Part shown: positions 31,779 through 40,292 of the stretch, piece by piece
Position numbering within the stretch: the first letter of the stretch is position 1
Layout of the letters: every line of letters starts with the position of its first letter
Assembly: GCA_022846095.1 (NCBI GenBank)
Contig: AP025583.1
Location: 310,001-374,000, forward strand
DNA length: 64,000 nucleotides
DNA from: Oscillospiraceae bacterium
Lineage (GTDB): Bacteria; Bacillota; Clostridia; Oscillospirales; Oscillospiraceae
Direction of reading: 5' to 3'
Translations under genes and position numbers: made by a program
Notes under the pieces: model-generated
What the model was told of the DNA's origin: nothing
Database searches by the model: none
Seen by the model: the letters and a program-made list of their open reading frames with translations, nothing else

Positions 31779-31980
31779 TTGCGCCACTGGGAAAATCGCG
31801 ATATACTAATCAAGGTAACCGTCACCCTGGGGGAGGGGACAGGTTTCTGGTCGCAACTGCATGGGCTGCTTCTGCACGCCCGTAGGCGTTGCGCTTTTTT
31901 AGCATCGCGTATGTTAAAAAAATAACAAATGTTAAACCGGGGTTCTGAGAACTAGACCAACTATTAAGGAGGCAAACGAC
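31779..31980 (+). promoter_or_regulatory. Promoter and long leader of the butyrate operon
   Basis: Promoter TTGCGC (31779-31784), 17 bp, TATACT (31802-31807). The ~165-nt leader holds a terminator-like hairpin ACGCC-CGTA-GGCGT (about 31879-31892) followed by TGCGCTTTTTT, then an AT-rich stretch and AAGGAGG before crt. Attenuation is possible, no known aptamer recognised. Between 31649 and 31778 I see no feature. Confidence 0.6.
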
Positions 31981-32757
31981 ATGGGATTTGTAAAGCTTGA
32001 GCAGCAGGGTCACGTGGGCGTGGTTACCATCGACCGGCAGGAGGCCCTCAACGCGCTGAACAGCCAGGTGCTCTCCGATCTGGACGCCGTTCTGGACGAG
32101 GTGGAGGCCAGCGAGGAGATCTACGTGGTGGTGCTCACCGGCGCGGGCCGCTCCTTCGTGGCCGGGGCCGACATCGGCGAGATGAAGGAGTTCTCCTCCG
32201 CCGACGGCAAGAAGTTCGGCGTGCACGGCGGCAGCGTGTTCCTGAAGCTGGAGAACCTGTCCAAGCCTGTTATCTGCGCGGTGAACGGCTTCGCGCTGGG
32301 CGGCGGCTGTGAGCTGAGCATGGCGTGCGACATCCGCCTGGCCAGCGAGAAGGCCAAGTTCGGCCAGCCCGAGGTGGGCCTGGGCATCACCCCCGGCTTC
32401 GGCGGCACCCAGCGGCTGCCCCGCATCGTGGGCATCTCCAAGGCCATGGAGCTCATCCTCACCGCCAAGGTCATCAAGGCCGAGGAGGCCAAGGCCATCG
32501 GCCTGGTCAGCGAGGTCTATCCGCCCGAGGAGCTCATGCCCAAGGCCCTGGAGCTGGCCAACGCCATCTGCGCCAACGCCCAGATCGCCGTGAAGGAGTC
32601 CAAGCGCTGCATCCGCATGGGCATGCAGACCGACATCCACACCGGCTCCGCCTTCGAGGCCGAGGCCTTCGGCGTCACCTGCGGCACCCAGGACAAGGAC
32701 GAGGGCATGGGCGCGTTCCTGGAGAAGCGCGCGGAGAAGAACTTCAAGAATAAGTAA
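31981..32757 (+). CDS. crt: Crotonase (3-hydroxybutyryl-CoA dehydratase)
   Basis: 258-residue enoyl-CoA hydratase of butyrate synthesis, dehydrating 3-hydroxybutyryl-CoA to crotonyl-CoA. Oxyanion-hole segments AGADIGEM near residue 64 and ALGGGCELSMACDIRLAS near 105 are intact, and the catalytic Glu pair lies in PEVGLGITPGFGGTQRLPR. AAGGAGG precedes the ATG. First gene of crt-hbd-bcd-etfB-etfA, all on the plus strand. The codon usage is strongly biased to C/G-ending codons, as in highly expressed genes. Confidence 0.96.
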   Translation: MGFVKLEQQGHVGVVTIDRQEALNALNSQVLSDLDAVLDEVEASEEIYVVVLTGAGRSFVAGADIGEMKEFSSADGKKFGVHGGSVFLKLENLSKPVICAVNGFALGGGCELSMACDIRLASEKAKFGQPEVGLGITPGFGGTQRLPRIVGISKAMELILTAKVIKAEEAKAIGLVSEVYPPEELMPKALELANAICANAQIAVKESKRCIRMGMQTDIHTGSAFEAEAFGVTCGTQDKDEGMGAFLEKRAEKNFKNK

Positions 32758-32804
32758 AACTGGCGGAAAGTATACTTACATATTTAAATAGGGGGTACAT
32801 AAGC

Positions 32805-33656
32805 ATGAAAAAGATTGTTGTTATCGGCGGCGGCACCATGGGTCTGGACATCGCCCAGGTCTTTGCCAAAAAGGGCTTTGACGTGGTTGTGCGCGACATC
32901 ACCGAGGAGATCATCAAGGCCTCCGAGGCCCGCCTGAACAAGAGCCTGGACAAGCTGGTGGCCAAGGGCAAGATGGACGAGGCCAAGAAGGCCGACATCC
33001 TCTCCCACATGAGCTTCACCACCGAGCTCTCCCTGGCCGCCGACGCCGACCTGGTGGTCGAGGCCGCCATCGAGAACCTGGAGATCAAGAAGCAGGTCTT
33101 CGCCGAGCTGGACGCCATCTGCAAGAGCGAGACCATCCTGGCCTCCAACACCTCCTCCATCTCCATCACCGCCATCGCCGCCGCCACCAAGCGGCCCGAG
33201 CAGTTCATCGGCATGCACTTCTTCAACCCCGCCACCGTCATGAAGCTGGTGGAGGTCATCCGCGGCGCCAAGACCAGCGACGAGACCTACCAGACCATCC
33301 ACGACCTGAGCGTGGAGATCGGCAAGGAGCCCGTCGAGGTGGCCGAGGCCCCCGGCTTCGTCGTCAACAAGATCCTCATCCCCATGATCAACGAGGGCAT
33401 CGACCTGGTGTACACCGGCGTGGCCACCGCCGAGGGCGTGGACAAGGCCATGAAGCTGGGCGCCAACCACCCCATGGGCCCCCTGGAGCTGGGCGACCTG
33501 GTGGGCCTGGACGTGTGCCTGGCCATTATGGACACCCTGTACAACGAGACCCACGACCCCAAGTACCGCGCCTCCCTGCTGCTGCGGAAGATGGTCCGCG
33601 CGGGCTACCTGGGCCGCAAGACCGGCAAGGGTTTTTACGATTACACGAAGCGCTGA
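32805..33656 (+). CDS. hbd: 3-hydroxybutyryl-CoA dehydrogenase
   Basis: 283-residue NAD(P)-dependent dehydrogenase reducing acetoacetyl-CoA. Rossmann motif GGGTMG at residues 8-13, catalytic His in GMHFFNPATVMKLVEVI with Glu, and APGFVVNKILIPMINEG beginning the C-terminal domain. It ends FYDYTKR, usual for Hbd. It lies 47 bp after crt. Distinct from the divergent dehydrogenase at 21967, which has different substrate-site motifs. Confidence 0.97.
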   Translation: MKKIVVIGGGTMGLDIAQVFAKKGFDVVVRDITEEIIKASEARLNKSLDKLVAKGKMDEAKKADILSHMSFTTELSLAADADLVVEAAIENLEIKKQVFAELDAICKSETILASNTSSISITAIAAATKRPEQFIGMHFFNPATVMKLVEVIRGAKTSDETYQTIHDLSVEIGKEPVEVAEAPGFVVNKILIPMINEGIDLVYTGVATAEGVDKAMKLGANHPMGPLELGDLVGLDVCLAIMDTLYNETHDPKYRASLLLRKMVRAGYLGRKTGKGFYDYTKR

Positions 33657-33874
33657 GAAGCCGTGAGCAGGGCGCTAAGACGGCCCGCAGACCAAAAAAC
33701 AGGACGGGCGTCCCACGCAAGCCCGGCGGCATTTTTGGCGCAGGGGCGGCTTAGCGGCCTTCGCGGAGGCTTTGAAGCGTGACAGGGCCCAATAATACAG
33801 CGCACAACGTGGGACGGGAGCGCATGCTCCCGCCCCACCTGTCTGAAATACATATCTAGGAGGAACGCAACAAT

Positions 33875-35038
33875 ATGGATTTTCATCTGTCCAAAGAGCA
33901 GGAGATGCTCCGTAAGTTGTACCGCGATTTCGCGGAGAACGAAGTAAAGGACCTGGCCGAGGAGGTCGACGAGGAAGAGCGCTTCCCCATGGAGACCGTC
34001 AAAAAGATGGCCAAGCTGGGGATGATGGGCATCTACTTCCCCAAGGAGTACGGCGGCGCGGGCGCCGACGTGCTGAGCTACGCCATCTGCGTGGAGGAGC
34101 TGAGCAAGGTCTGCGGCACCACCGGCGTTATCGTCTCCGCCCACACCTCCCTGTGCTGCGCCCCCATCTTTGAGAACGGCACCGAGGAGCAGAAGCAAAA
34201 GTACCTGCCCAAGCTGTGCAAGGGCGAGTGGATCGGCGCCTTCGGCCTGACCGAGCCCGGCGCAGGCACCGACGCCCAGGGCCAGCAGACCACCGCCGTG
34301 CTGGACGAGAAGGGCGAGAACTGGATCCTCAACGGCTCCAAGATCTTCATCACCAACGCCGGCGTGGCCGACGTATTCATCATCTTCGCCATCACCGGCG
34401 TGAAGACCGACAAGCGCGGCCGCAAGAGCAAGGAGATCACCGGCTTCATCGTGGAGCGCACCGACAAGGGCTTCTCCGTGGGCAAGCACGAGAAGAAGAT
34501 GGGCATCCGCGGCTCCTCCACCTGCGAGCTGATTTTTGAGGACTGCGTCATCCCCAAGGACCGCATCCTGGGCAAGCAGGGCAAGGGCTTCGGCATCGCC
34601 ATGAAGACCCTGGACGGCGGCCGTATCGGCATCGCCTCCCAGGCGCTGGGCCTGGCCGAGGGCGCCATCGAGGAGACCATCAAGTACACCGGGGAGCGCG
34701 TCCAGTTCGGCCGCCGCATCTCCCAGTTCCAGAACACCCAGTTCCAGCTGGCTGACATGTACGCCAAGACCGAGGCGGCAAAGTACCTGGTGTATTCCGC
34801 GGCGATGAAGAAGCAGAACCACGAGTCCTACACCATGGACGCCGCTATGGCGAAGCTGGTGGCGGCCGAGACGGCCAGCGACGTGACCCGCCGCTGCGTG
34901 CAGCTCTTCGGCGGCTACGGCTACACCCGCGAGTACCCCGTGGAGCGCATGATGCGCGACGCGAAGATCTGCGAGATCTACGAGGGTACCAGCGAGGTTC
35001 AGCGGATGGTCATTTCCGCCAACATCGGTGTGAAATAA
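33875..35038 (+). CDS. bcd: Butyryl-CoA dehydrogenase (short-chain acyl-CoA dehydrogenase)
   Basis: 387-residue FAD enzyme that reduces crotonyl-CoA, in Clostridia as part of the electron-bifurcating Bcd-Etf complex. Conserved: FGLTEPGAGTDAQGQQT, FITNAGVADVFIIFA, and the C-terminal ARICEIYEGTSE-like segment DAKICEIYEGTSEVQRMVI carrying the catalytic Glu. AGGAGG precedes the ATG. The 218-bp gap after hbd holds a GGGAGC-GCAT-GCTCCC hairpin but no gene. etfB and etfA follow closely. Confidence 0.96.
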   Translation: MDFHLSKEQEMLRKLYRDFAENEVKDLAEEVDEEERFPMETVKKMAKLGMMGIYFPKEYGGAGADVLSYAICVEELSKVCGTTGVIVSAHTSLCCAPIFENGTEEQKQKYLPKLCKGEWIGAFGLTEPGAGTDAQGQQTTAVLDEKGENWILNGSKIFITNAGVADVFIIFAITGVKTDKRGRKSKEITGFIVERTDKGFSVGKHEKKMGIRGSSTCELIFEDCVIPKDRILGKQGKGFGIAMKTLDGGRIGIASQALGLAEGAIEETIKYTGERVQFGRRISQFQNTQFQLADMYAKTEAAKYLVYSAAMKKQNHESYTMDAAMAKLVAAETASDVTRRCVQLFGGYGYTREYPVERMMRDAKICEIYEGTSEVQRMVISANIGVK

Positions 35039-35059
35039 GGAACTGGAGGTAAAAACAAC

Positions 35060-35860
35060 ATGAAAGCTATTGTCTGTGTCAAGCAGGTCCCCGACACGTC
35101 TGGTGTCGTCGCCGTCAAGGAAGACGGCACCATGGACCGCGCTTCTATGCCCGCGATTTCCAACCCCGACGACATGAACGGCGTCGAGGCCGCCCTGCAG
35201 CTCAAGGAGCAGACCGGCTGCGAAGTCATCGTCGTCTCCATGGGCCCCCCTCCCGCCGAGGGGATGCTCCGCGAGATGCTGGCCATGGGCTGCGATAAGG
35301 CCGTGCTGGTGTCCGGCCGCGAGTTCGGCGGCTCCGACACCTACGCCACCTCCCAGATTCTCGCCGCCGCCGTCAAGAAGATCGGCGTGGACGACGAGAC
35401 CATCGTGTTCTGCGGCCGCCAGGCCATCGACGGCGACACCGCCCAGGTCGGCCCCCAGATCGCCGAGAAGCTGAACCTGCCCCAGGTGTCCTACGTCTCC
35501 GACATCAAGGCCGAGGGCAAGACCCTCACCGTGCGCCGCGAGCTGGAGGACGGGTACATGACCATCAAGGTCAACACCCCCTGCCTGCTCACCTGCATCA
35601 AGGAGCTCAACACCCCCCGCTACATGAGCGTGGGCGGCATCATGGAGTGCTACGCCAAGCCCTACGAGGTCTATGACTTCGAGACGCTGAAGGACGATCC
35701 GCTCATCGACCTGGACACCATCGGCCTGAAGGGATCTCCCACCAATGTGTACAAGTCCTTCACCCCCCCGATCAAGGGCAATGTGACCATGCTGGAGGGC
35801 TCCGGCAAGGAGGCCGTGAACGAGCTGGTCAGCATTCTGGACGAGAAACACATTATCTAA
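35060..35860 (+). CDS. etfB: Electron transfer flavoprotein, beta subunit
   Basis: 266-residue EtfB. Begins MKAIVCVKQVPDTS; the nucleotide-binding block FCGRQAIDGDTAQVGPQIAE near residue 118 and VSYVSDIKAEGKTLTVRREL follow. With EtfA it passes electrons between NADH, ferredoxin and Bcd in flavin-based bifurcation, which generates reduced ferredoxin for energy conservation. It lies 21 bp after bcd with GGAGG before the ATG. Confidence 0.97.
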   Translation: MKAIVCVKQVPDTSGVVAVKEDGTMDRASMPAISNPDDMNGVEAALQLKEQTGCEVIVVSMGPPPAEGMLREMLAMGCDKAVLVSGREFGGSDTYATSQILAAAVKKIGVDDETIVFCGRQAIDGDTAQVGPQIAEKLNLPQVSYVSDIKAEGKTLTVRRELEDGYMTIKVNTPCLLTCIKELNTPRYMSVGGIMECYAKPYEVYDFETLKDDPLIDLDTIGLKGSPTNVYKSFTPPIKGNVTMLEGSGKEAVNELVSILDEKHII

Positions 35861-35879
35861 TTGAGAGGAGATGTCACAA

Positions 35880-36986
35880 ATGGCCGAATTTAACAGCAAA
35901 GACACCGCCGCCTTCAAGGGCGTGTGGGTATTCTGCGAGCAGCGCGAGGGCATGATCATGTCCACCAGCTATCAGCTGCTGAGCGAGGGCCGCAAGCTGG
36001 CCGACGATCTGGGCGTGGAGCTGTGCGGCGTGGTGCTGGGCAGCGACGTGAAAGAGGAGTACCTGAAGGGCCTGGGCGGCTACGGCGCCGACAAGGTCTA
36101 CTACTGCAACCATCCCCTGCTGAAGGACTTCACCACCGACGCTTACGCGAAGGTGCTGTGTGATGTGATCGAGGACAAGAAGCCCGAGATCGTGCTCATC
36201 GGCGCGACCAACATCGGCCGCGACGTGGCCCCCCGCTGCGCCGCCCGCCTGCACACCGGTCTGACCGCCGACTGCACCCACCTTGATGTGGACGTGGAGA
36301 AGTACAAGGAGTTCCTGAAGACCACCTCTACCATCGACGTGGACAACACCGTCTTTGAGGACAACAAGAACCTGAAGATGACCCGTCCCGCCTTCGGCGG
36401 CCACCTGATGGCCACCATCATCTGCCCCCGCTTCCGTCCCCAGATGTCCACCGTGCGCCCCGGCGTCATGAAGACCCAGCCCTACGACGAGGCGGGCGCC
36501 GCCAAGACCGTGGTGGAGACCGTGCCCGTGGAGCTGAGCGAGAGCGACATCCACGTGGACCTGGTGGAGATCAAGAAGGCCGCCAAGAAGCTGGTGGACC
36601 TGCTGGGCGCCGACATCGTGGTCAGCGTGGGCCGCGGCATCAGCAAGGACGTCGAGGGCGGCATCAAGCTGGGCCAGGACCTGGCGGACGCCCTGGGCGG
36701 CGTGCTGGGCTCCTCCCGCGCCTGCGTGGACGCCGGCTGGATCACCGCCGACCATCAGGTCGGCCAGACCGGCAAGACCGTCCATCCCAAGATCTACGTG
36801 GCCCTGGGCATCTCCGGCGCCATCCAGCACAAGGCCGGTATGCAGGACTCCGAGTGCATCATCGCCGTGAACAAGAACGCCTCCGCCCCCATCTTCGAGG
36901 TGGCCTCCTACGGCATCGTGGGCGACCTGTTCAAGGTGACTCCCATGCTCACCGAAGCCATCCGCGCCCTTAAGGCCAGCAAGTAA
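35880..36986 (+). CDS. etfA: Electron transfer flavoprotein, alpha subunit
   Basis: 368-residue EtfA. FAD-binding C-terminal motifs are clear: VVSVGRGISKD, LGGVLGSSRACVDAGW, VGQTGKTVHPKIYVALGISG and ISGAIQHKAGM. AGGAG lies nine bases before the ATG at 35880, so that start is preferred over an ATG at 35871 inside the ribosome site spacer. Last gene of the butyrate operon. A terminal butyryl-CoA:acetate CoA-transferase or thiolase is not in the operon. Confidence 0.97.
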   Translation: MAEFNSKDTAAFKGVWVFCEQREGMIMSTSYQLLSEGRKLADDLGVELCGVVLGSDVKEEYLKGLGGYGADKVYYCNHPLLKDFTTDAYAKVLCDVIEDKKPEIVLIGATNIGRDVAPRCAARLHTGLTADCTHLDVDVEKYKEFLKTTSTIDVDNTVFEDNKNLKMTRPAFGGHLMATIICPRFRPQMSTVRPGVMKTQPYDEAGAAKTVVETVPVELSESDIHVDLVEIKKAAKKLVDLLGADIVVSVGRGISKDVEGGIKLGQDLADALGGVLGSSRACVDAGWITADHQVGQTGKTVHPKIYVALGISGAIQHKAGMQDSECIIAVNKNASAPIFEVASYGIVGDLFKVTPMLTEAIRALKASK

Positions 36987-37000
36987 ATTGCCCTACATAC

Positions 37001-37039
37001 GGGGGCCGCTGTGCGAATTGCACAGCGGCCCCCGTTTTT
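37001..37039 (+). terminator. Terminator of the butyrate operon
   Basis: 14-bp stem GGGGGCCGCTGTGC / GCACAGCGGCCCCC with GAATT loop, followed by GTTTTTATTT. Confidence 0.95.
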
Positions 37040-37057
37040 ATTTGTAGGAATTCACAA

Positions 37058-37086
37058 TTGCAAATGCTTTTATACAACACTATACT
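37058..37086 (+). promoter_or_regulatory. Sigma-A promoter of the T-box leader
   Basis: TTGCAA (37058-37063), 17-bp spacer, TATACT (37081-37086). Confidence 0.82.
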
Positions 37087-37092
37087 AAAGAA

Positions 37093-37390
37093 CAACAAAG
37101 CACAAACCGTTGAACGGGAGTAGTAGACTTGGATCGTCCCCTTCCAGAGAGCCGCAGGCGCTGGGAATGCGGCAGGGGGCGCCGGGCCGAATGGACCCGC
37201 GAGGGCGGACCGAAAGGGGGTGGCCCCGAGTAGCGTCCGACGGGAACCTGGCCGTTATCAGCAGGGCGCATGTGTTGGCATGCGGCAGAGGAGGGCGCAT
37301 TGCGCCAACCCGGGTGGTACCGCAGAAGCAAGAGCTTTTGTCCCGGCAGGATCGAGAGATCCGCCGCGGCAAGGGCTTTTTTTGTTGCTT
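37093..37390 (+). promoter_or_regulatory. T-box leader, probably tRNA-Trp specific
   Basis: About 300-nt leader with T-box landmarks: Stem I GGGAGTAGTAGA and CCAGAGAGC, a likely specifier loop GAA-TGG-ACC with UGG at 37192-37194 (Trp), the T-box GGGTGGTACCGC at 37312-37323, and a terminator (CGGCAGGATC-GAGA-GATCCGCCG) ending in a T run near 37385. Uncharged tRNA pairing would allow readthrough into the TrpB-like gene. UGG fits the gene product; other in-loop triplets cannot be fully excluded without folding. Confidence 0.88.
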
Positions 37391-37411
37391 ATTTTGAAAG
37401 GAGCGCTCACT

Positions 37412-38791
37412 ATGAAAAACGTACCCCACCGTATCTACCTGACCGAGGACCAGATCCCCCGTCAGTGGTATAACCTGCGGGCCGACATGAAGGAGAAGCC
37501 CGACCCCATGCTCAACCCGGCCACCGGCAAGCCCGTGGCGGTGGAGGAGCTCTTCCCCGTGTTCTGCGAGGAGCTGGCCCGGCAGGAGCTGGACAACACC
37601 AACCCCTTCATCGACATCCCGGAGCCCGTGCTGGACTTCTACAAGATGTACCGGCCCTCCCCGCTGATCCGGGCCTATAACCTGGAAAAATACCTGGACA
37701 CCCCGGCCAGGATCTACTACAAGTTCGAGGGCAACAACACCTCCGGCAGCCACAAGCTCAACTCCGCCGCCGCCCAGGCGTACTACGCCAAGGCCCAGGG
37801 CCTCAAGGGCCTGACCACCGAGACCGGCGCGGGCCAGTGGGGCACCGCCCTGGCGGAGGCCTGCTCCTTCTTCGGCCTGCCCCTGACGGTGTACATGGTC
37901 AAGTGCTCCTACGAGCAGAAGCCCTTCCGCAAGGCGGTCATCGAGACCTTCGGCGCGGGCATCGTGCCCAGCCCCAGCGACACCACCAACGCGGGCCGCG
38001 CCATCCTGGCGAAGGACCCCGACACCACCGGCAGCCTGGGCTGCGCCATCTCCGAGGCGGTGGAGAAGGCGGTGTCCACCGACGGCTACCGCTACGTGCT
38101 GGGCTCGGTGCTCAACCAGGTGCTGCTGCACCAGAGCGTGGTGGGCCTGGAGAGCAAGATCGCCATGGAGCAGATCGACGAGTACCCCGACGTGATCGTG
38201 GGCTGCGCGGGCGGCGGCTCCAACCTGGGGGGCCTCATCGCCCCCTTCATGCGGGATAAGCTGCTGGGCAGGGCCAACCCCGACATCGTGGCGGTGGAGC
38301 CCGCCTCCTGCCCCTCCCTCACCCGGGGCCGCTACGCCTACGATTTCTGCGACACGGGAAAAATCACCCCCATGGCCCGGATGTACACCCTGGGGTGCGA
38401 GTTCATCCCCTCCGCCAACCACGCGGGCGGCCTGCGCTACCACGGCATGGCCCCCATCCTCTCCAAGCTCTACCACGACGGGCAGATGCGGGCGGTGTCG
38501 GTGGAGCAGACGAAGGTGTTCGAGGCCGCGGTGCTCTTCGCCAAGCAGGAGACCATCCTCCCCGCGCCCGAGTCCGCCCACGCCATCAAGGGCGCCATCG
38601 ACGAGGCCCTCAAGTGCAAGGAGAGCGGCGAGGCCAAGACCATCCTCTTCGGCCTCACCGGCACCGGGTACTTCGATATGACGGCCTACAGCGCCTACCT
38701 CAGCGGGGCCATGCACGACTACGTGCCCACCGACGCGGAGCTCCAGAAGGGCTTCGACGCGCTGCCCACCATCCCCGGTATCCAGGAATAA
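37412..38791 (+). CDS. TrpB-like PLP enzyme (TrpB2-type tryptophan synthase beta)
   Basis: 459-residue PLP-dependent tryptophan synthase beta homologue of the longer TrpB2 branch, with N-terminal PRQWYNLRADM. The PLP lysine is Lys115 in SGSHKLNSA; ETGAGQWGTALAEAC and the phosphate-binding GCAGGGSNLGG follow. It would form tryptophan from indole and serine (TrpB2 is thought to salvage free indole). It stands alone, with no trpA nearby, and is controlled by a T-box leader whose likely specifier is Trp. The long upstream frame overlapping the leader is rejected; AAAGGAG precedes this ATG. Confidence 0.93.
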   Translation: MKNVPHRIYLTEDQIPRQWYNLRADMKEKPDPMLNPATGKPVAVEELFPVFCEELARQELDNTNPFIDIPEPVLDFYKMYRPSPLIRAYNLEKYLDTPARIYYKFEGNNTSGSHKLNSAAAQAYYAKAQGLKGLTTETGAGQWGTALAEACSFFGLPLTVYMVKCSYEQKPFRKAVIETFGAGIVPSPSDTTNAGRAILAKDPDTTGSLGCAISEAVEKAVSTDGYRYVLGSVLNQVLLHQSVVGLESKIAMEQIDEYPDVIVGCAGGGSNLGGLIAPFMRDKLLGRANPDIVAVEPASCPSLTRGRYAYDFCDTGKITPMARMYTLGCEFIPSANHAGGLRYHGMAPILSKLYHDGQMRAVSVEQTKVFEAAVLFAKQETILPAPESAHAIKGAIDEALKCKESGEAKTILFGLTGTGYFDMTAYSAYLSGAMHDYVPTDAELQKGFDALPTIPGIQE

Positions 38792-38798
38792 AAAAGAG

Positions 38799-38835
38799 GC
38801 GGAGGGCCCGCTGCTTATTGCAGCGGGCCCTCCGC
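38799..38835. terminator. Terminator of the TrpB-like gene, containing the stop of the opposite small gene
   Basis: 16-bp stem GCGGAGGGCCCGCTGC / GCAGCGGGCCCTCCGC with TTATT loop. The TAA stop of the minus-strand small gene (38815-38817) lies in the loop, so its last codons form one arm. Confidence 0.88.
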
Positions 38836-39006
38836 TTGTTTGCCCTCCCGTTCGTCCTCCAGGCGCACATCCCTGAGCGCCGAGAGCAGGGTGCGCTTCG
38901 CGAGCAGCTCAATCAGCTGCGCCGGCGTCCTCTCCATATTGGCGGCGAGCCATTCACACAGGTCCGCGTCCTCGTCCTCCAGCGTTACGGTATAGCTGCG
39001 GCTCAT
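38815..39006 (-). CDS. Small ribbon-helix-helix-like protein
   Basis: 63 residues: an N-terminal strand SYTVTLEDEDADLCEW followed by helices ERTPAQLIELLAKRTLLSAL, consistent with a ribbon-helix-helix DNA-binding protein or antitoxin, though no exact family is recognised. GGAGGT is six bases before the ATG and a consensus promoter lies upstream, so it is real. It is divergent from a small XRE-type regulator, with repeated AACGGTATA half-sites between them. The stop codon is located in the loop of the neighbouring terminator. Confidence 0.72.
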   Translation of the reverse strand: MSRSYTVTLEDEDADLCEWLAANMERTPAQLIELLAKRTLLSALRDVRLEDEREGKQAEGPLQ

Positions 39007-39023
39007 AATTTAACCTCCATATT

Positions 39024-39126
39024 AACGGTATACGGGTATTATAACTATATACGGTTAATTAGTCAACTGTATATCCATAACCAGTGAAAATTGGACATGC
39101 TACGATTCTAACGGAATACCGTTAAG
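39024..39126. promoter_or_regulatory. Divergent promoter with repeated ACGGTATA-type operators
   Basis: Minus promoter TTGACT (39066-39061), 17 bp, TATAAT (39043-39038). Half-sites: AACGGTATAC at 39024, TATACGGTT at 39048-39056, and a dyad AACGG-AATA-CCGTT at 39110-39123 just upstream of the HTH gene ribosome site. TATACGG recurs at a 19-bp interval, bracketing the -10. This suggests autoregulation by one of the two small regulators. Confidence 0.65.
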
Positions 39127-39137
39127 GAGTGTGGCAT

Positions 39138-39380
39138 ATGGGAATTATGGATGCAGTTATTCTGCGACTGGATGCGCTGTGCAGTGAGCGGGGCATTACA
39201 AACAATAAGATGTGTACCAACGCCGCCGTGCCGCAATCCACAATCAATAATTCCGTCAATGGCAAGACGAAAAATATGGGAATTGTTACGCTGAAGAAGC
39301 TGATTGATAGCTTCGACATGACCATCACCGAGTTTTTTGATGACGATATTTTCCGCAATCTGGAGCAGGAGATCAAGTGA
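39138..39380 (+). CDS. Small XRE-type helix-turn-helix regulator
   Basis: 80-residue HTH_3 protein: LCSERGITNNKMCTNAAVPQSTINN forms the helix-turn-helix, followed by VTLKKLIDSFDMTITEFFDD, the typical XRE tail. AAGGAG lies eight bases before ATG 39138; a GTG at 39129 overlaps that site. Its TGA overlaps the GTG start of the EamA transporter (GTGA), so the two are co-translated, and the regulator may control the exporter and the divergent small gene. Confidence 0.85.
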   Translation: MGIMDAVILRLDALCSERGITNNKMCTNAAVPQSTINNSVNGKTKNMGIVTLKKLIDSFDMTITEFFDDDIFRNLEQEIK

Positions 39381-40246
39381 AAGGGGTGCACAGCCCCAAG
39401 GCGGTGCTCTTCCTGGGGGTGGCGGGGGTGTCGGTGTCCTCCATCCTGGTGCGCTACTCCGCCGCGCCCTCCCTGGTCACGGCCACCTACCGCCTGGGCT
39501 GGACGGTGCTGCTCCTGCTGCCCATGCTGCTGCGCCACCGGGCGGAGCTGAAATCCTTCGCCCCGCGGGACGCCCTGCTGTGCGGGGCCAGCGGCGTGCT
39601 GCTGGCCCTCCACTTCGCCACGTGGTTCGAGTCCCTCAAGCACACCAGCGTGGCCAGCTCCACCGCCCTGGTCAGCACAGAGGTCATCTTCACCGCCCTG
39701 GGCTTCGCCCTGTTCCTCAAGGGGAGGATCCCCCGGGCGGGGGTGTGGGCCATCGCGGCGGCCTTCGGGGGCAGCGCCCTGCTGGCCTGCGCGGACGGGG
39801 GCGGCGGCGGGGCGCTCTACGGCGATCTGCTGGCCCTGGCGGGGGCGGTCTTCGTGGCGGCCTACACGCTGATCGGCCGGGTGGAACGCGCGCGCCTGTC
39901 CACCACGGTGTACACCTTCTTCACCTATCTGGCCTGCGTGCTCACGCTGCTGGCGCTGGACCTGGCCACCGGCACCCCGGTGTGGGGCTACCCGCCGGCG
40001 GAGCTGCTGATCGGCCTGGGGCTGGCGGTGCTGTGCACCCTGCTGGGGCACAGCCTGTTCAGCTGGAGCCTGAAGTACCTCTCGCCCTCCTACGTGTCGG
40101 CGGCCAAGCTGTGCGAGCCCGTGTTCGCCGCCGTGCTGGCGGGCTTCCTCTTCGGGGAGATCCCCGGCGCGCTCCAGCTGGCCGGGGCGGCGCTGGTGGT
40201 GGGCGGCGTGCTGCTGTATACCAGAACGGAAAAAGAGACGGCGTAA
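39377..40246 (+). CDS. EamA/DMT-family transporter
   Basis: 289-residue drug/metabolite transporter with ten hydrophobic helices in two EamA halves: GVAGVSVSSILVRYSAAPSL and ALHFATWFESLKHTSVASST in the first, LLALAGAVFVAAYTLIGR and LSPSYVSAAKLCEPVFAAVLA in the second. Such carriers export amino acids or metabolites; substrate unknown. It starts with GTG overlapping the stop of the small HTH gene. Its TAA lies in the loop of the terminator. Confidence 0.92.
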   Translation: MKGVHSPKAVLFLGVAGVSVSSILVRYSAAPSLVTATYRLGWTVLLLLPMLLRHRAELKSFAPRDALLCGASGVLLALHFATWFESLKHTSVASSTALVSTEVIFTALGFALFLKGRIPRAGVWAIAAAFGGSALLACADGGGGGALYGDLLALAGAVFVAAYTLIGRVERARLSTTVYTFFTYLACVLTLLALDLATGTPVWGYPPAELLIGLGLAVLCTLLGHSLFSWSLKYLSPSYVSAAKLCEPVFAAVLAGFLFGEIPGALQLAGAALVVGGVLLYTRTEKETA

Positions 40247-40258
40247 GCCGTCTCTTTT
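40231..40258 (+). terminator. Terminator overlapping the EamA stop codon
   Basis: Stem AAAAGAGACGGC / GCCGTCTCTTTT with a GTAA loop; the TAA stop (40244-40246) is in that loop, as for the small gene at 38815. Confidence 0.88.
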
Positions 40259-40292
40259 CATCTGCCGAAAAACGAGCTGCTGCAACTTAGGG

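Noticed and set aside
31750-31900. Sigma-54 promoter before the butyrate operon
   Set aside because: CTGGTCGCAACTGCAT has GG and GC only eight bases apart instead of ten; a normal sigma-A promoter lies just upstream.
33641-35965. 774-residue minus-strand open frame
   Set aside because: Antisense shadow of bcd and etfB with atypical composition.
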